Below, piece after piece: positions 56,540 to 64,000 of a stretch of 64,000 bases of DNA. Numbering within the stretch: the stretch's first letter is position 1; each line of letters begins with the position of its first letter. The position numbers were made by a program, and so were the translations under genes. The DNA is from Chrysomallon squamiferum (taxonomy: Eukaryota > Mollusca > Gastropoda > Neomphalida > Peltospiridae), in NCBI GenBank assembly GCA_012295275.1, contig CM022676.1, forward strand, positions 4,214,014-4,278,013, written 5' to 3'. The notes under the pieces were generated by a model. It had not been told where the DNA came from. It was given only the letters and a program-made list of their open reading frames with translations, and did not search any database.

Positions 56540-57344
56540 GCCGTGTCATCCGTTGTCCTGGAAACAAAGTATCAACAAATGGAATTCCACGGGTTGAACA
56601 GTTCTTCACGTGAATCCCATGTATTCGTCCGTTTTAAATACTACCCAAGCCGTTAATATGAAAAACCAGTCCGTACTCACTCCTCACACTTTTACAGAAA
56701 TCTTCATCAAATCATCGGACACATTTAAACCCCACTCAATGCAGATTGAGTGTAAAAAGATGAAGAACTCAAAAGTATCACCAAAAATGATACGGGTTAC
56801 CAGACACTAGCGCGGGTACTCTTGTTAGTACAGAAAACTGTAAATATAGTTTTATTCTGTCATTGTCAGCCAGGAATTTCATTTCTCATGTCACCATTAT
56901 AAAAGAAAGTTTTTTAAGAAATAAAATAAAATAAAAACAGAAAATTTGCGAATTTGACCGAAGTTTCATTTCTTGGATATCATGGCGGGAATCCATTACT
57001 GAGATTGATAAAACTTTTTTTTTTATGTGTATCTATTTAATACGTTAATTTTACATGATAAATAACACGAGATTTTAATATAGTTACATTCACAATTCAC
57101 GCAATGTTAATGAATGGTAGAAATTCGGGATTAGCAACTCATTAAAATACGTATAACCTTTCTCACAGGTAGCTATTTACCCAGTTCAAATCTGTCGTTA
57201 CTGTAGAAACTGAAGTCTTTGTATTTTAATAAAAAAATAAAACTAAAATAAATAAAACATTTAACAACTTAATATTCTTGAAGTTTTCGTGAAGGTGTCC
57301 TTAAGAGGTGAATGATTAACAAACAGTTCTTGTTTCCTTGTTTA
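56540..57344 (-). repeat. Gene F 3' flank, inverted copy of 51529-52320
   Basis: Contains the reverse complement of the gene D flank. Together with the matching terminal exons it forms a large inverted duplication around gene E. Confidence 0.7.
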
Positions 57345-63834
<6,490 letters not shown>

Positions 63835-64000
63835 TTCCAGTGTTTTAGTTTTAACTGCCGTTAATAAAAATATAGTTACTTTCTTTTCTTCACTGCTTTC
63901 TCGATTTTACTGCTGTTAATGTAAAAAAGCAGTTTTCGACGCCTTCTTGTTGTACTTTTATTCTGGTAACTTATGAGGTTTTATTTCCTGTTTCATACAC
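63835..64000 (-). promoter_or_regulatory. Conserved 5' flank, gene F
   Basis: Minus strand: 'agtaactatatttttattaa', 'aggcgtcgaaaactgctttt' and 'tgaaacaggaaataaaacct'. The ETS-like core is GGAAAT here. Confidence 0.4.

Overview
The window is intron-rich, AT-rich eukaryotic DNA packed with microsatellites, dispersed repeats and two 200-base assembly gaps (8392-8591 and 26834-27033). The small symmetric-phase exons, long (AAT)n, (GA)n and (CA)n tracts and protein style suggest an invertebrate, most likely a lophotrochozoan such as a mollusc. That assignment is an inference from style, not from a marker gene. I see no rRNA, tRNA, CRISPR or prokaryotic gene structure.

All recognisable coding sequence belongs to one family: a local cluster of six immunoglobulin-superfamily (IgSF) receptor genes or gene remnants. 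I call them A (minus, 5434 to left edge), B (plus, 12187-26723 and into a gap), C (plus, 29891-41537), D (plus, 45592-51528), E (minus, 54454-52606, truncated) and F (minus, 63834-57345). The common plan is: a short signal-peptide exon; Ig exons named here V1, D2, D3, D4 and D5, each one exon and all phase 1 at both ends; a 117-bp transmembrane exon with a Gly-rich stalk; then small cytoplasmic exons. V1 and D3 are related to each other (WFEN, and WRC around the second Cys). D2 and D4 are related to each other (an unusual C-x3-C-x3-C-x3-W signature). The ectodomain therefore looks like a duplicated two-domain module plus a divergent D5.

The cytoplasmic exons are the most striking part. They encode YSSL-x8-Y-x-x-L/I, which fits the ITAM consensus used by vertebrate antigen and Fc receptors and by fly Draper. 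Gene C carries four ITAMs in consecutive exons, three of them on a tandemly amplified exon-plus-intron unit of about 1.05 kb. Gene B has at least two before its 3' end enters a gap. Gene D has one, and gene F has one with an altered second half (YDVM). D and F also share an exon with a Y-Y-N-V motif.

Gene B has a different expansion: the whole V1-D2-D3-D4 cassette is repeated with a period of about 3.1 kb, giving 15 Ig exons plus a D2 fragment, of which 13 are open. Broken exons (frameshift, nonsense, lost Cys) occur in B, C, D, E and F. Because every Ig exon is phase-neutral, skipping one would leave the frame intact. Proximal signal exons of A, C and F have lost the last G before the donor, while A and C keep an intact distal signal exon upstream.

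Between genes lie inverted and direct duplications of 5' and 3' flanks, a 313-bp terminal-inverted-repeat element (30625-30937), a possible hAT-type fragment (5777-5860), and about nine copies of a roughly 250-bp repeat that sits upstream of genes. The picture is a young, rapidly rearranging receptor cluster whose members probably signal on their own through ITAMs.
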